From contig JAYKAV010002929.1 in assembly GCA_035582835.1 (NCBI GenBank), positions 483,589 through 547,588 on the forward strand: 64,000 nt of DNA, read 5' to 3'. The stretch is from Phoebastria nigripes. Its lineage: Eukaryota > Chordata > Aves > Procellariiformes > Diomedeidae. Positions within the stretch are counted from its first letter, which is position 1, and the number at the start of each line of letters is the position of its first letter. Below are positions 22,751 through 34,605 of the stretch, in pieces. The notes beneath the pieces were generated by a model, which was given only the letters and a program-made list of their open reading frames with translations, was not told the DNA's origin and made no database searches. Both the position numbers and the translations under genes were made by a program.

Positions 22751-24918
22751 TGACTGATGTCTTTTCCACACAAGCATCCTTCCAAATACTCTTCAATTTG
22801 AAAATTGTGTGCTACCGTATTTGTTTTATTTGCACTTTTTCTACCACGGCTTTGATTTACTTGTCGCTAGTGATATTCTGTGCAATCTATAATATATACA
22901 TTTTTACTGTAGCTTTGGAGTGCGACTATTATAACTAATATATTATAACTAATAGCTAAGCAATGACAGAAGGGAAACAATACCTTTCCAAATAAGCACA
23001 GAAAAGAAGAATTATTCAACCCACTTCAGAAGATCGGATAGCCAACTTCAATTTAGAACACNAATTCATAAAACACTTTTTATAGAGTTGCCCGCATCTG
23101 AAATCATACTCAATCCTTGCATGTCACTGTCAAAACAGAACTACAACTCCACAGTTTTTAAATCTTCACAAATGCNATAGCATATTCTTAGTATTTTCAC
23201 CGTGAAAACATTGGGTGGTTTTTGGAAGCCCAGGGTCCGAAATAGTTATTTTGTTGGACTTGGACAATTAACAGTGACTGACGTCACAGTAGGATTAGTT
23301 GCCTTATCAAGTCACATGGAAGCAAACAGAAGATTTCACCAAGAAAAACAGCTGTGGTAAGCTGAAGGATGAGTTTGGAGGAGCACCATACCTACACGGC
23401 AGGAGAAGAAAGAGTATCATTTCTTGTAGCTCACTGTTGTAGCTTAACAAGCCAGTGTGGAAGAGAGTTGAAATCAACCAAAACAAAAGCAGGACATCTC
23501 CAAGTGGTTTTGAACAGACCAGCTTTACACAAGAGAGGGTATCAAAGCTCAAGGTGTGAATGTTTTATTGCTTTCTTGACTGTCAGAACTGAAAAACGGT
23601 TTAATAAATATATCTGCTTCACACCATGCTTCCCTCCCTGCAGTGTTAAGAGAAGAGAAACCTGTCAGCTAAAGAACTGATGAATTCCTTCAACCACCGG
23701 TTAGTCAGCTGAAAATAATCTGCCAAAGCCCATTTTGTTGCCATTTCTGAAGTTATTGACAAGCAATGTGAAGCTTAATTGAGTGCTAAATAGTCTAGGA
23801 CATTCTGTACCCCATAAAATCACCGTATTAATAGATAATGTATTGATGCAGTCTCTTGCCTTCAGAAACAAAGATTAGTCTCAAGGCAAGGCACGATCTT
23901 GCTAATGTTTGCCCTCACCTGCAAACTACCCGAACCCTTGCTGTTCAGTTTCACTTTTCTTGCCTCAGGGAACCAGCTTTTTCTGTTAAAAAAAGTAGAA
24001 CCAGCTTCTGAGCAACTGATATAAATGAATTCCATTATCAAGTTTCTGTACCAAAAAGGAGTAAGAGCCTCTGTTGCACAGAGAATGACTATTCCAGGAT
24101 GCGCTGTGCAAATTTAGATATGATGATCACTGCAGCATAAACCTGCTGTGCCCAGTGCGACAGATTAATGCTAGGCAAGAAAGGTGAATTTGGACATTTG
24201 ATGAGTAACTGGATCATCAGCACCCAAAGGTCTCCCAGAGTTCTTGAAAAGCCACTGTTCGTCCCTATCACATCAATCACTATGTGCGTACTAGTAATGA
24301 CTTGCAAACTTGCACCAAATAAAAAACAAAAAAAATGCTTATGAGTAAGATCTTTGCAGTGAGTATTTGGAAGAAGAAAATAATATTTCAAATTATATTA
24401 ATTGAAATATTAATATAAGGCAGTATTCATTTTACTTTAGCCATTGAAATTTAGTTCTCTAAACAAAATTAGATGAGATAAATTTCTTCTGTAAGATCCT
24501 ACAAATACCAAAAAGATACCATGTTTCCATCAAGAAACACTTATGTCACACTTAAAAATGGCTACATTTTCTTCAGTTTCTTCTTTAAATTAAAGGTCTC
24601 TTTTCGACCACTAAAATAGAAAGATTGTATTATATGTAATGATGCTGAGATGTATGTATAATCAAATATAAGGACATCATAATTCAGAGCATAATTAGCA
24701 CTCCTAAACTGCCATTTACTGGCATCTGCTGTATTTAAATCAAGTTCTCAAAATCAGATGTCTTCAAAGAAGCACCTCTCAAATTTATCATCTCCCCCGT
24801 GGCAACTGAAATTTCTGAAAATACAGAAAGCTGCAGCCCAGAGCTCTGGTGCTGAGCAGCTGATGGCTCAGCCTTGATGGCTTCAGGCACCAGCACTGTA
24901 GGACTGGAGATGCTAGCA
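22751..24918. other. Non-coding stretch right of the CpG island
   Basis: No gene recognised. It contains a perfect CRE at 23,279-23,286 and a small direct duplication (TATTATAACTAA twice) at about 22,927-22,953. A 103-codon frame at 23,369-23,680 (+) starts with ATG but matches nothing I know and lies within chance length. If the island is a bidirectional promoter, the opposite transcript would start here. Confidence 0.5.
23279..23286. promoter_or_regulatory. Perfect cAMP-response element (TGACGTCA)
   Basis: An exact 8-bp palindromic CREB/ATF site, about 530 bp from the right edge of the CpG island. The CpG inside it is notable in a CpG-poor flank. One exact 8-mer can occur by chance in a window this size, so its promoter role is inferred from position only. 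Confidence 0.4.
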
Positions 24919-25540
24919 GATCACAGAACTGCAGAAAGGCTGAGGTTGGAAGGCACCTCTGGACTTCAGCTAGTCCAACCCTGCTGCTCAAAGCAGGGTC
25001 AAATGGAGCATGTTGTTCAGGGCAGTGTCCAGTCAGGTTTTTAGTACCTCCAAGGATGAGGACTCCACAACCTCTGTAGGCAACGTGTTGCAGTGTTGAA
25101 CAACCCTCACAGCAAAGAAGTTTTTTCCTGCNTTTAAATGGAATTTCCTGTATTTCAGTTTGTGCCCACAGCCTCCTGTCTTTTCACAGGATGCCACTGA
25201 GAAGAGTCCAGCTCCCTATTCTTTTCTCTCCCATCAGATATTTATACATGTGGATAAGATCTCCTCGAGCCTCCTCTTCTCTAGGCTGAACAGTCACAGC
25301 TGTCTCCACCTCTCCTCATATGTCAGGCGCTGCCTTAATCATCTTAGCAGCCCTTTGCTGGACTTGCTGCAGTAAGTCCATGTCTCCCTCATACTGGGGA
25401 GCCCAGACGTAGACCCAGCACTCCAGATGTGTTTCACCAGTGCTGAGCAGAAGGGAAGCATTACCTTCCTCCACCTGCTGGCTGTGCTCTTCCTGATGCA
25501 GGTCATATAATGTTTATTGCAGCCCAAATGATATTATTTG
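24919..25540 (-). mobile_element. CR1 LINE fragment (5'-truncated), older copy
   Basis: Read on the plus strand, the segment opens with GATCACAGAACTGCAGAAAGG and GAGGTTGGAAGGCACCTC, which is the reverse complement of the CR1 3' end. It continues through familiar CR1 blocks: CTAGTCCAACCCTGCTGCTC, CACAGCAAAGAAGTTTTTTC, GATCTCCTCGAGCCTCCTCT, CAGCCCTTTGCTGGACTTGC and GCAGCCCAAATGATATT. It corresponds to the end of the reverse-transcriptase frame plus the 3' UTR. It has many substitutions and in-frame stops, so it is an old inactive copy. Divergent similarity may continue to about 25,735. Confidence 0.9.
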
Positions 25541-25812
25541 CATTTATCACTGACACTAGAGATAGCATTGTTGCAACTGTGCAGTGCTCCACTTCAGTTA
25601 GTAGTTCATTTGGCTGTAGTACTATGCTCATTTAGGTTTTCAGCTTTTGAATCCAGTCTGGTCAGCCAGAGTCCTCATGGACTCCCTGGCTCAGTTCACC
25701 TCTAGTTTGTGGATTATTCAACCCAGGAGTGATGCGGCTATGCTGTGCGTCTTTTTCAAGGCATGGGCAAACTTAATTCTTGCCTTAACTATAATGCTTG
25801 GCTTTGTACCTT

Positions 25813-25815
<3 letters not shown>

Positions 25816-25879
<64 letters not shown>
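25816..25879. repeat. T64 homopolymer
   Basis: Sixty-four uninterrupted T on the plus strand. It may be the A tail of a minus-strand retroposed transcript, since AATAAA on the minus strand lies about 50 bp inside the adjoining sequence (TTTATT at about 25,927). A slippage-expanded microsatellite or consensus error is also possible. I see no obvious target-site duplication. Confidence 0.85.
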
Positions 25880-27538
25880 CTACTCCACTCCATAACGATA
25901 CATTTTCAGTATTGCCATTCAATGACATTTATTGGAGACTCACTTGAGGAACACATTAGCTTTTCATTCCAGCGCAGAGGAGGTGCACATGACACAGAAA
26001 GGTGACAGTCACCTGATTCGTGGCACTAGTATCAAATTAAGTTTTACAGAGCAAGAAATGACAATTATTCCTGAAGGCGGATGAGAATTTCAAAGCCTAA
26101 AAAAAATTGTAGCATACACTGTATCTTTTTAAGAGCCTTACAAGATCAATCTAAGTGCCAAAAGGTGTGCTGCCAACTGAAGAGTTAATTTAATTTTGCA
26201 CTATCTAAAATACATCTGAATTGAGATTAACTGTGGGTTTTGGATACCTCTGCCACTTGGTTAGTATTCTTTTATTGCTTCACTTGTTCTTGCTATAGGG
26301 AGTTGAAAACACTGTGGAAAACATGCTACCACTGATGTGCCTGAAGGCTTCTACTGGACTTCTTATTAAAATTATATCAAATTCAGAGGAGGTTTCAGTG
26401 ATTTATCCACATCTAGCTCAATTTGTCCCTTTCTGGACAATGTTAAATCTCAGTTAGAAATTACTTATCCTTAAGGCTCATAAATACATTCCTCAGGAAC
26501 ATGTGTCTTGCTGTTTGGAAATATACCACATTTCAAAAGGATACCAGTATCAAAATGTTTTCGCTTCACCCTTTTCCACTGAAAGACTCCTTTTCAAATA
26601 GTACATGTCATATTCTTACCGTTACTCAGCTTTGGTCAGTCAGATCTGAGTATTTATCAGGACTAATGTCTACCTTTTCACCAAAGAAAGTGTTGTGCAG
26701 AGTTTCAAGCCTGCCTTGAAGAAGGGTTTTGTTTCAATGAATGAATAAAAGCACAGGTTCCCCATTCTTTCATAGACTTCATACACATGGAAGCAAGCTG
26801 TCCTGGAACACAAGATTTCTGAGGATCGAAAGAATTTTTGTTGCTGTTGCAAGTTTTCTTGGTAAAATGCTGTTTCCTGAAGGCCAGGCTAGATTTACTG
26901 TGTGTCCTCTGACAATATGCCTGTATCTTGTANAGAAAGACAATTTTGTGAAGTTCTTACGGTGATTTACCATGGAGACTCACAGAAATACTACACAGGT
27001 TCTACCAGCAGTGACAGATAAATAGGATGCTCAGCCTTCATCTTCATTGGAAGTTACAGGTAGTCAGACTTCCTGTGGAAAAATCTTTCTGCCAGTTGGA
27101 TTTGCTTTCTTGCCCAACATTCTTATGTTCAGTTGGAAGATGGGTGTAATGCTTGTTTGTACTGGTCAAGTATTAATACCTCTTTTTAGACAAGGAAGCA
27201 GTGATACTTGGCCAGAGGATAAATTTATTTCATTTCTGAAGTCATATTTAGGAAGCTCTCAACTTTAAATACAAGTTCCAGCTTGGGTAGTTGCAAACTC
27301 TTTGCATCCTCCTCTAATTTAAATTGTTACGGCATCCTTCCTGTCCTGAGTGAGTTGTTATGAAATCTTTGTCATGTGTTCTACTAAACATTGGCTATGC
27401 CTATGCTGTGTGATCCAGAATCATTTTTCAGCTCCCTGCTCCAGGTGCGTGCCCCAACGACACCCTGACTTTGTCTTGGACGAGCTCTGCAAATGCATTC
27501 TTTTCCATTGTGCCTTGATTTCCATTCAAGGGAAGCCT

Positions 27539-27566
27539 AGGCAGGCAGGCAGGCAGGCAGGCAGGC
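27539..27566. repeat. (GCAG)n microsatellite
   Basis: Six uninterrupted GCAG units, then an interrupted unit. A simple tandem repeat. Confidence 0.95.
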
Positions 27567-29318
27567 GGCAGGAAAGCAGCTGCAGAGTGCTCCCAAAGGG
27601 AGCACAGAGCTCAGGGAATTAGGAGTGCAGGGAGCAAACACCATAAAATGCGTTTATGCTGCAACAAGTTTTAGCCTTTTTCACATTTTATCTTCAGATT
27701 AGTGAATTGATTCCTGTAGGTACAGGAACTCAAGTCTAGCAGAAGTTTTAGTATTCCTTGACATATAAGAAACTTGATATACAAAGATTAGATTATTCAT
27801 CTATGCAATGCATTTCTTACACCTAGGAAAGATGCAGCTATATTAGACTGGTGGTAGAAAACTTGTGCTGAGACAATGTAGCCGTTCCAAACTGATTTCC
27901 CTGCTATTTAACAGCCTTTCACTGATACTGTAAGTCAGTTATTATACAGAAAAAATATTTCTTTCTAAACTGCTCAGTTTTGAGAAATGTCTGTTTTATG
28001 TACTGTAGTCCACTGCTGCAANGCCACCCTTTCTCCACAGTCTCTAAATATCAGCTTAATTCAGCTGTTAAAATGATGTGAGAAGAAAAAAACCTGTGCA
28101 CAAGCTGGCAATCACATCCGAGGCATTCATTTTATTTGCTGTCTTAGCATTATTGAAAATAAGATCAAGTATTATTCTTGTGCTTAACAGTAGTTCTCAT
28201 TCAATATTTCAATCTCTGATCTTCTAAATTAGATAAAGTTGCATAATTACATCATTATAAAAATTACTCATACTTTTGTTAAGGAGATTCTGTTTGCATT
28301 ATGTCAAGTACAATGGGTTCCAGTCATTTTTTACATGAACTATGAGATGCTATGAGAGTACAAATATATGCTAAGATCCAACTTCCTATACACATAATCT
28401 CCCAATTTTCTATAGATATAATTGCTCATGAAAACATTCTTGAGCGAATTCATGAAGCTTCTCTTTTAAATACTGTTTTGCAAACATCTGGATCCACTTT
28501 TGATTTTGTGGGAAACTATCATGAGTAGTTAAAGGGACTTTATTCCAGAAATCCTTTTGTGTCAAAAGAAAATGGAACACAGTACTGAATCATCATCACT
28601 GAGAAAGCAAGAGCANTGTTTGCAAATAAAATTAGGTTGACCTCGGTTTTGCAAATGCTGGTTTGTATAGGTAAAGATTTCTCTTTTATTCTAATTACCT
28701 ACCATGGCAAACACCTACTGACCNTACTGTAAAAAAGATAGGGTTTCTTGTTTTCAGTGTTTGTTCCTGGATCATTTTAGTTTGAAACCTCTTAGCTTGG
28801 TTCACATGGAGTTAAAATGAATGGGATACTTACAGAGCAAAGGTATTATCATCAACAGAATCTAGCTCTCAGCAGTTGTTACTGAATTCTGGAAATTTTG
28901 AATAGGCTCATCATACTGCAAAGAACTGATTGGAGTTGGCTTTCCAATTCATCAGAAAAAGCCTGCAACTCCCCCTCNCCACCCCATTAAACTGTGGTGT
29001 TTAATTTTAGTAAATGCAAATAAATACTGAGCTACCGTGACCTCATTAACCTCAATTCCTCTAGTCAGAGAAATCATGGCTAGATAATGGAAACCTAGCT
29101 CAAAATTCATATGGAGAAAAAATTATAATTCAGTCTTTTTTCAGGTTATTATTTTTGAGAAAAATAGAAAAATACCAACAAAGGAACCTCTTTCTCACAT
29201 GACTTCTCATGTGGACTATGCACACGCAGGCAGTCCTATTTTCTTCTCTGGGAGCACTCAAGCAAATGGGAACTGCACTCTCAAGGAGTTTCCTGTAGTT
29301 TTCTTCCTCCTGGCTGTC

Positions 29319-29403
29319 AGATCTTTCCTTTTTTCCCTTTTACTTCCTTGCTCCCCACCCCCCTCCAATTCATCCATCCCTTTTTTTCCCTCTTTTACTT
29401 CCC
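29319..29403 (+). repeat. Polypyrimidine tract
   Basis: Nearly continuous C/T sequence with runs such as TTTCCTTTTTTCCCTTTTAC and CCCTTTTTTTCCCTC. Low complexity, without a fixed unit. Confidence 0.8.
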
Positions 29404-29432
29404 AGCAATAGTGCAGGCTACTGTCAGGTAAC

Positions 29433-29469
29433 TTGCTTCTTTCATTGCTTCTTTCATTGCTTCTTCATT
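29433..29469 (+). repeat. 12-bp tandem repeat, three copies
   Basis: TTGCTTCTTTCA occurs twice exactly, followed by a third, one-base-shorter copy, TTGCTTCTTCA. A minisatellite-like local duplication. Confidence 0.9.
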
Positions 29470-29788
29470 TTCATTTTCCTTTTCTGGTGAGGAATAACAC
29501 ATTTATTGTAGGGTGATAGAAATGGAGTGGCTTACAGAGAACTGGCAAAGGAACTGCCTCCTGCCTCTCTCTGCGGCAGCAGCAGAGCGCTTCCTATGAA
29601 ATAACACCAGGAAAAAGTTATTCCAATAATCTTTGTGAAGCCCAATGCATTGTGTCAGCTGAGCACTGGTCATGTAAGAACAAGCACATATTAGTTCAAG
29701 ACTGACTACATCTGAAAGTGTATTATCACCTGAATTTGACACAAGCACATTAAGCTTTGATTTTCTACAAAATGAAATGTTGATATCT

Positions 29789-29800
29789 CCCCCCCCCCCC
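29789..29800 (+). repeat. C12 homopolymer
   Basis: Twelve consecutive C in an AT-rich context. Confidence 0.9.
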
Positions 29801-32800
29801 AATATATGTGTATCTTTCCCTCATTCTAAAACTTCCTAAAGTCATTTTTAAGATGTCCCACATCTCGGCAGAAACCTTCTGTTTTATGTTAGGCATGAAC
29901 ATTTGTCATTTTCCCTTCACCTCANGCTTGTATTCATCACAAAGAATTAGTTCTTTCCAGTGCGCATTGTCCTGTAATGAGCCTGACACTCCTTTTGTTC
30001 TGTACACCTTTCCATGAATAAGTCTATGAGTAGATTCTTTGTATAAAATCAGTACAAAGTAACACTTATGCTCTCAGTTTTGAATAATTAAATATGATAA
30101 TAAGACAACAAAGGAAGGAAATCTGAAATTGACTTAATATAATGACTAGAACCAGAATAAGGAAAAGAGAAAAGAAGGCAAGTTCTGAAAAGCCAGAAGA
30201 AGAGCTACCTGGCAAAAGATAAAAATATAGGTGAGAAGAATAAAAAAATGTGAATAGTAATAAAAGAGCAGCATCACTTGAGTGATTCTATTCTTTTGCC
30301 TCTGAATTTCAAATTCCATACACATTAGCTGTTCTATGAAAATTTCCACTGCTAGGTTACATCAAGTGCCACTGGACTTGCTGCAAGATAGTCAATAGTA
30401 AGAACATGTTCCTGCGCTGCCTAGGCTTGTACTGTCCAAACGGCAGCTCACAAAGTTAATGGGGAGAAATTAAAAAGCTTCAAAAGTGTGTTTTGATATT
30501 GCCAGCCCTATAGTAACTAGTTTGATATGAAAAAGGTCCTGAAAGTTAGAGCTCTATGTTAGAGGAGTTTTGCACAGCTGGATCATGCACCCTTAAAACT
30601 GAAGCAAAAAAAATCCTTCAGCCAGCAGACTAAAAGGCATTCTTCCTCAAATAGTAAAGATCATATGCACCTGTTGTTAGCCTCATCACTTCTCCTAGTA
30701 CTTATTTAGTATCATTAGGTTTAACGTGATTTTCTTGAGGTAGATCCTTAGGTGAAAAATATTAAGAAAGTGAGGTGAAAATTACATTTTATTATGTTTG
30801 TAATATTTTCAAATTATGTACTCTACACTAGCAACCAGGAAAATACAAAGCACATACATGGTCTTACAGACACATGCACCAATGTTCACTTTCCTCCTGC
30901 ACACCCAGATGCTGCCACCAGGATCACCCTGTGACATTTCTTGTAACAGAACCACAGCTCCTTTACCTTGAATCTGAATTTAAAAAATCTTCATTTCAAA
31001 ATCTGTTTTTAAAGTGAAAACATGGAGGATGGAAAGACCTTCTATTGGGTATTCTGTAAGGGTTTGTTCTGTTTACAGTGGGTTTAGGTGTCTGGGTAGG
31101 TAAATGAGGCTGGGAAGTTGGCTGATCTTCCCCCTAAGGAAATGAGCCTGGTGTATAGCTATCATAGGCAGCATCACCATGGACTAAGTTATTTACAAAG
31201 CTATGGATTTTTCAGTTAGCAAGGCACTATATAAATATCATTGTAGCTTAATTAGTATCATTTGTAGGTGGTATGTGAAAGCTTGTCTCTTTATAAATGC
31301 TTTCCTAACCTGAGAAGTGTATTTAGTTATCTTTCCTGATTAGGAAAAACACAAACACACACCACAAAACAAACAATCAAAAGCCAAGGCCAAAAAAAAG
31401 TGTTGATGAAGTTAAAGATAGTTTTATGATCCTGGTCTGTCCTGGTCTCCTTCAGTTGGATTTTTTAGTCAAAAGACTTATTAATAGACCTTTCCAGCAC
31501 ATATCCAAGTAAGGAAAAATGTTTCAGGACCAGGGAGAAAAGATTCAAAAAGATTGTTTACCTGCCATCCTTTCTAAGAAAAATGCTTAATTTAGTAAGC
31601 ATTAATGAAGAATCACTTCAGAGGTTCTGGAGGTGGTGGTTCATCTATTTCAATAGCTGCAGATAGGAACAGCAATGTGACCTTGGCAGTGATTTAATTT
31701 TTGATTTTTCAGTTTTTAATATGTAATTTAACTTCAAATGTAATTAAACCATAAAAGTTTCATTTTATTCAAATCTACAAATGCATATGTCTTGAATGCC
31801 ATTTGCCTAAAAAAGAAAATAATTCTGCACTTTCTAAAAAAGTTATAATTCTGATAAAGAGTGGGCTGCTGAAAGTGTATGAGAAGAGATATCGGCAGGC
31901 AGCATACAATGAACCAGATGCTAACCTTTCCAAATGGGAAGCCACCAGCTTTACAAATCTACTATTTTTCACTTCTCCTGATATCTCCTCAACCATAAAC
32001 AAGTAATTCCTTGATGAGTATAAATTTTTGTATCACAGAGCAATAGTAATTTACAAAGTACAAAGCACTGCAACTACCTGAAAGTCAACATATAGAGCCT
32101 AAAGGCTGCTTTAAATTATATTCAATATTAACCACCCTATTACAAAATTATAGGAATCAGGGATCAGTGGAAGTGTCAGAACTGCCATATTGGAATTAAT
32201 TTTTACAGTTGGTCTATGCTGACTTTGAGCACAAAATTTGCTTGTGTTGGTATACAGAATGGCCACACGTTATGCTCAGATCTGAACTATTTGGAGCTGG
32301 TGCTGTTGGAAAAGAGATTTTTGTGTTGATGGGTTTTGATTGTATACTAAAATAACTAAAACCAAAAATGTTCCAGAATAGGTTGAGAATTTTCATCCAC
32401 TTCTTTTTTGCCCAGATAGTCTATGCTTAATTTGTACCATTTGCTTGCATTTTTATGTTCTTTGTAACTACTATNTGAGTTTTCCTAGTTAACGTAAGAT
32501 TCATCTAGGCAACCTTACAAGACAGCCTACTTGTGTGTGGTGGAAACATGTCTAGAATCAGATTATCATTTAAATGGTATATTCCCAATCCTTTCCTACA
32601 CTCAGGAAAAAGCCTGACAAAATCTGCTCTTCCTGTTCATATAGTGTACACTTCCAGCAGCTAGTTCCTTTATTCACCTGCACAGATAGTCAATCCAGTT
32701 TCTGACCAAGTCCATAGTGAATGGATTATTTATAACTGCTTATAAATNTTCATGGGTAAAAAAATTATCTGCTTGCTGCTTTCAGGAATGAGCTGAAAAA

Positions 32801-33512
32801 TTGAAAATTTACTGTAATCATTTTTTTTCCTAGCAGCCACAGTTTTAATTGTCAAAACTGAGATGTTATTACATTGCTTCCTTTCTTTTAATCTTAATGT
32901 TATCACAGAGCTCACAATAACAAAGAGATCTCAAGATGAGACAATTCATATGCATAAGACATTCTAAGCAGGGGTCAAGTGTCCTCCATCTGCTTTAATT
33001 CTATTTCAGTTATATGTATCACCTCAATGTATAAGCTGCTGCTGTCCCNCAGGTGGTTTTGTCATTTGTGATGCAAAACAGACTCTTTTTAATATCTCTC
33101 TAACAGTGCTAGAATAACAGGTGATGGTGTCCTGTTGTAGAAATCCGTATGTGGGAAACTTCTGAAATAGATTACTAGACTAGACTATGGGTGCAGTTTT
33201 GTGTCTACCTCTCTGTGAGGGTGTGGGTCTGTAAAGCAACAGCTGAAATGACTAATTGACTTCAGCAGGAATCTCAAAGCATCCAAATGGACTTCCTGCC
33301 TTGGGTCCAAGAATGACACTGACTTATTCACGCACAGAGTAATAGCAGGTGATATTCACATATGAGCATATTTGAAATAAAACATTCACAGGTGGGTGAA
33401 TTTGAGATAAAGGCGCAAAAGATGTTTGATGACTGGAAGAAATATATGCAGCTAGCTACATTCTAGTTTTAGATCTTAATGTGTATGGGGAAAAAAACCC
33501 CACAACTATTTT

Positions 33513-33560
33513 CTTAATTATCCTGTGACTTCTGGACTTAATTATTCTATGACTCCTGGA
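33513..33560 (+). repeat. 24-bp tandem duplication
   Basis: CTTAATTATCCTGTGACTTC plus TGGA is followed immediately by a second 24-bp copy with three substitutions. An isolated tandem duplication, not microsatellite sequence. Confidence 0.9.
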
Positions 33561-34545
33561 AGGAGTGAGCACTTGAGACATTCCAGTGAAAAAGTCAATA
33601 TCCCTTGGTAATAAACCAAACTGGATGGAACAATGTGTTGTCTTCCAATCAAAATATAAAAGATCTGNTTTTTTTTTAAACATCATTATTCTGGAAAAGG
33701 CTGATTGAAAAAAAAAAAAAAGAGGTCCAATCTCCTATGTTTCAGTTAAACTGTTGGTTCCCATTAAACTGTCAGTTGTATTTTTAACATGCAAGTTACT
33801 TTATTATCCAGGGCATTTTGTCAACATTAAAAGTGATAGCTCAGTGTAGGATCCCATATTCAGAACAAAGACACAGCAGAAGCATGCTGGGGGATGCTTG
33901 TTTGTCACTATGGACTGTCTGTGGCTACAGAGAGTAGGATATATGTGCGGAAGGATTACTGTCTTTAATAGCTTCCTAAGTGATATCCAGAAATGCAGCG
34001 AGATACAACAGTGTACTGTGTTTTGTATTGTACCTCTCGCTATACCTGTGGAATATCAGTCAGAGAAGGACACCAAGTAACAGGTTTATACTATGGAATT
34101 CCTTGCTACTTGCTTGATTACTTGTTACGATAAATTTAGAAAGAACTAAATGATGAATTTTAGGTACAACAACAAAACCACTAAAAATCCTAGTCCAAAT
34201 AACACTTTAATTTTTTTCCCTGGTCTTCTTGTTCCTAATTTTGGAAAATATCAGGAGGCCCCCTGGACAAGGGGAAGGAAAAGAGGGTAGCTATATGTTT
34301 GAGAAATATTTTTAAATAATCAACCTATATTATAGGGGAGACTTCACAAACAAATGACAAATGAGGAAACCAACCAGTTCTCAAAAGTAAAAAGTAAAAA
34401 ACTGTTCATCCCTGTCTGTGCAGATTTACTCCATAGCTACAGTTTTCTATGTTATCCTGTGCTATTTTAAGTATTAAATAAGATTGCCATCACTGGTTTT
34501 GCAGTGATTGCTACTGGATCTGTCAGAAGCTGATATTCAGCATAA

Positions 34546-34605
34546 ATGATTGGACTCGATGATCTTAAGGGTCTTTTCCAANCTAAATGATTCTATGATT
34601 CTATA
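34546..34605 (+). mobile_element. CR1 LINE 3' end fragment
   Basis: About 60 bp: AAATGATTGGACTCGATGAT, then AAGGGTCTTTTCCAANCTAA, then ATTCTATGATTCTAT. This is the CR1 3' UTR end with its octamer tail, in plus orientation. The copy is extremely 5'-truncated. One consensus N falls within it. Confidence 0.9.

Larger units (their letters stand above)
25541..34545. other. Long non-coding stretch with simple repeats
   Basis: No gene recognised across about 9 kb. It holds a T64 run (25,816-25,879), a 15-bp palindrome (26,000-26,014), a (GCAG)n tract (27,539-27,566), a polypyrimidine tract (29,319-29,403), a 12-bp tandem repeat (29,433-29,469), a C12 run (29,789-29,800) and a 24-bp tandem duplication (33,513-33,560). 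All open frames are 60-100 codons and lack splice or homology support. The phenylalanine-rich frames at 25,647-26,005 are products of the T run. Confidence 0.5.

Noticed and set aside
21824..22938. Several 200-335 codon frames across the CpG island on both strands
   Set aside because: They are open only because they read through 387 Ns. The known parts are GC-rich low-complexity (Pro/Gly/Arg/Ala) sequence, and the frames conflict with each other.
23369..23680. 103-codon ATG frame right of the CpG island
   Set aside because: No homology recognised and chance length. Its position 600 bp from the island is suggestive but not enough.
25647..26005. Two frames rich in phenylalanine
   Set aside because: Translations of the T64 run.
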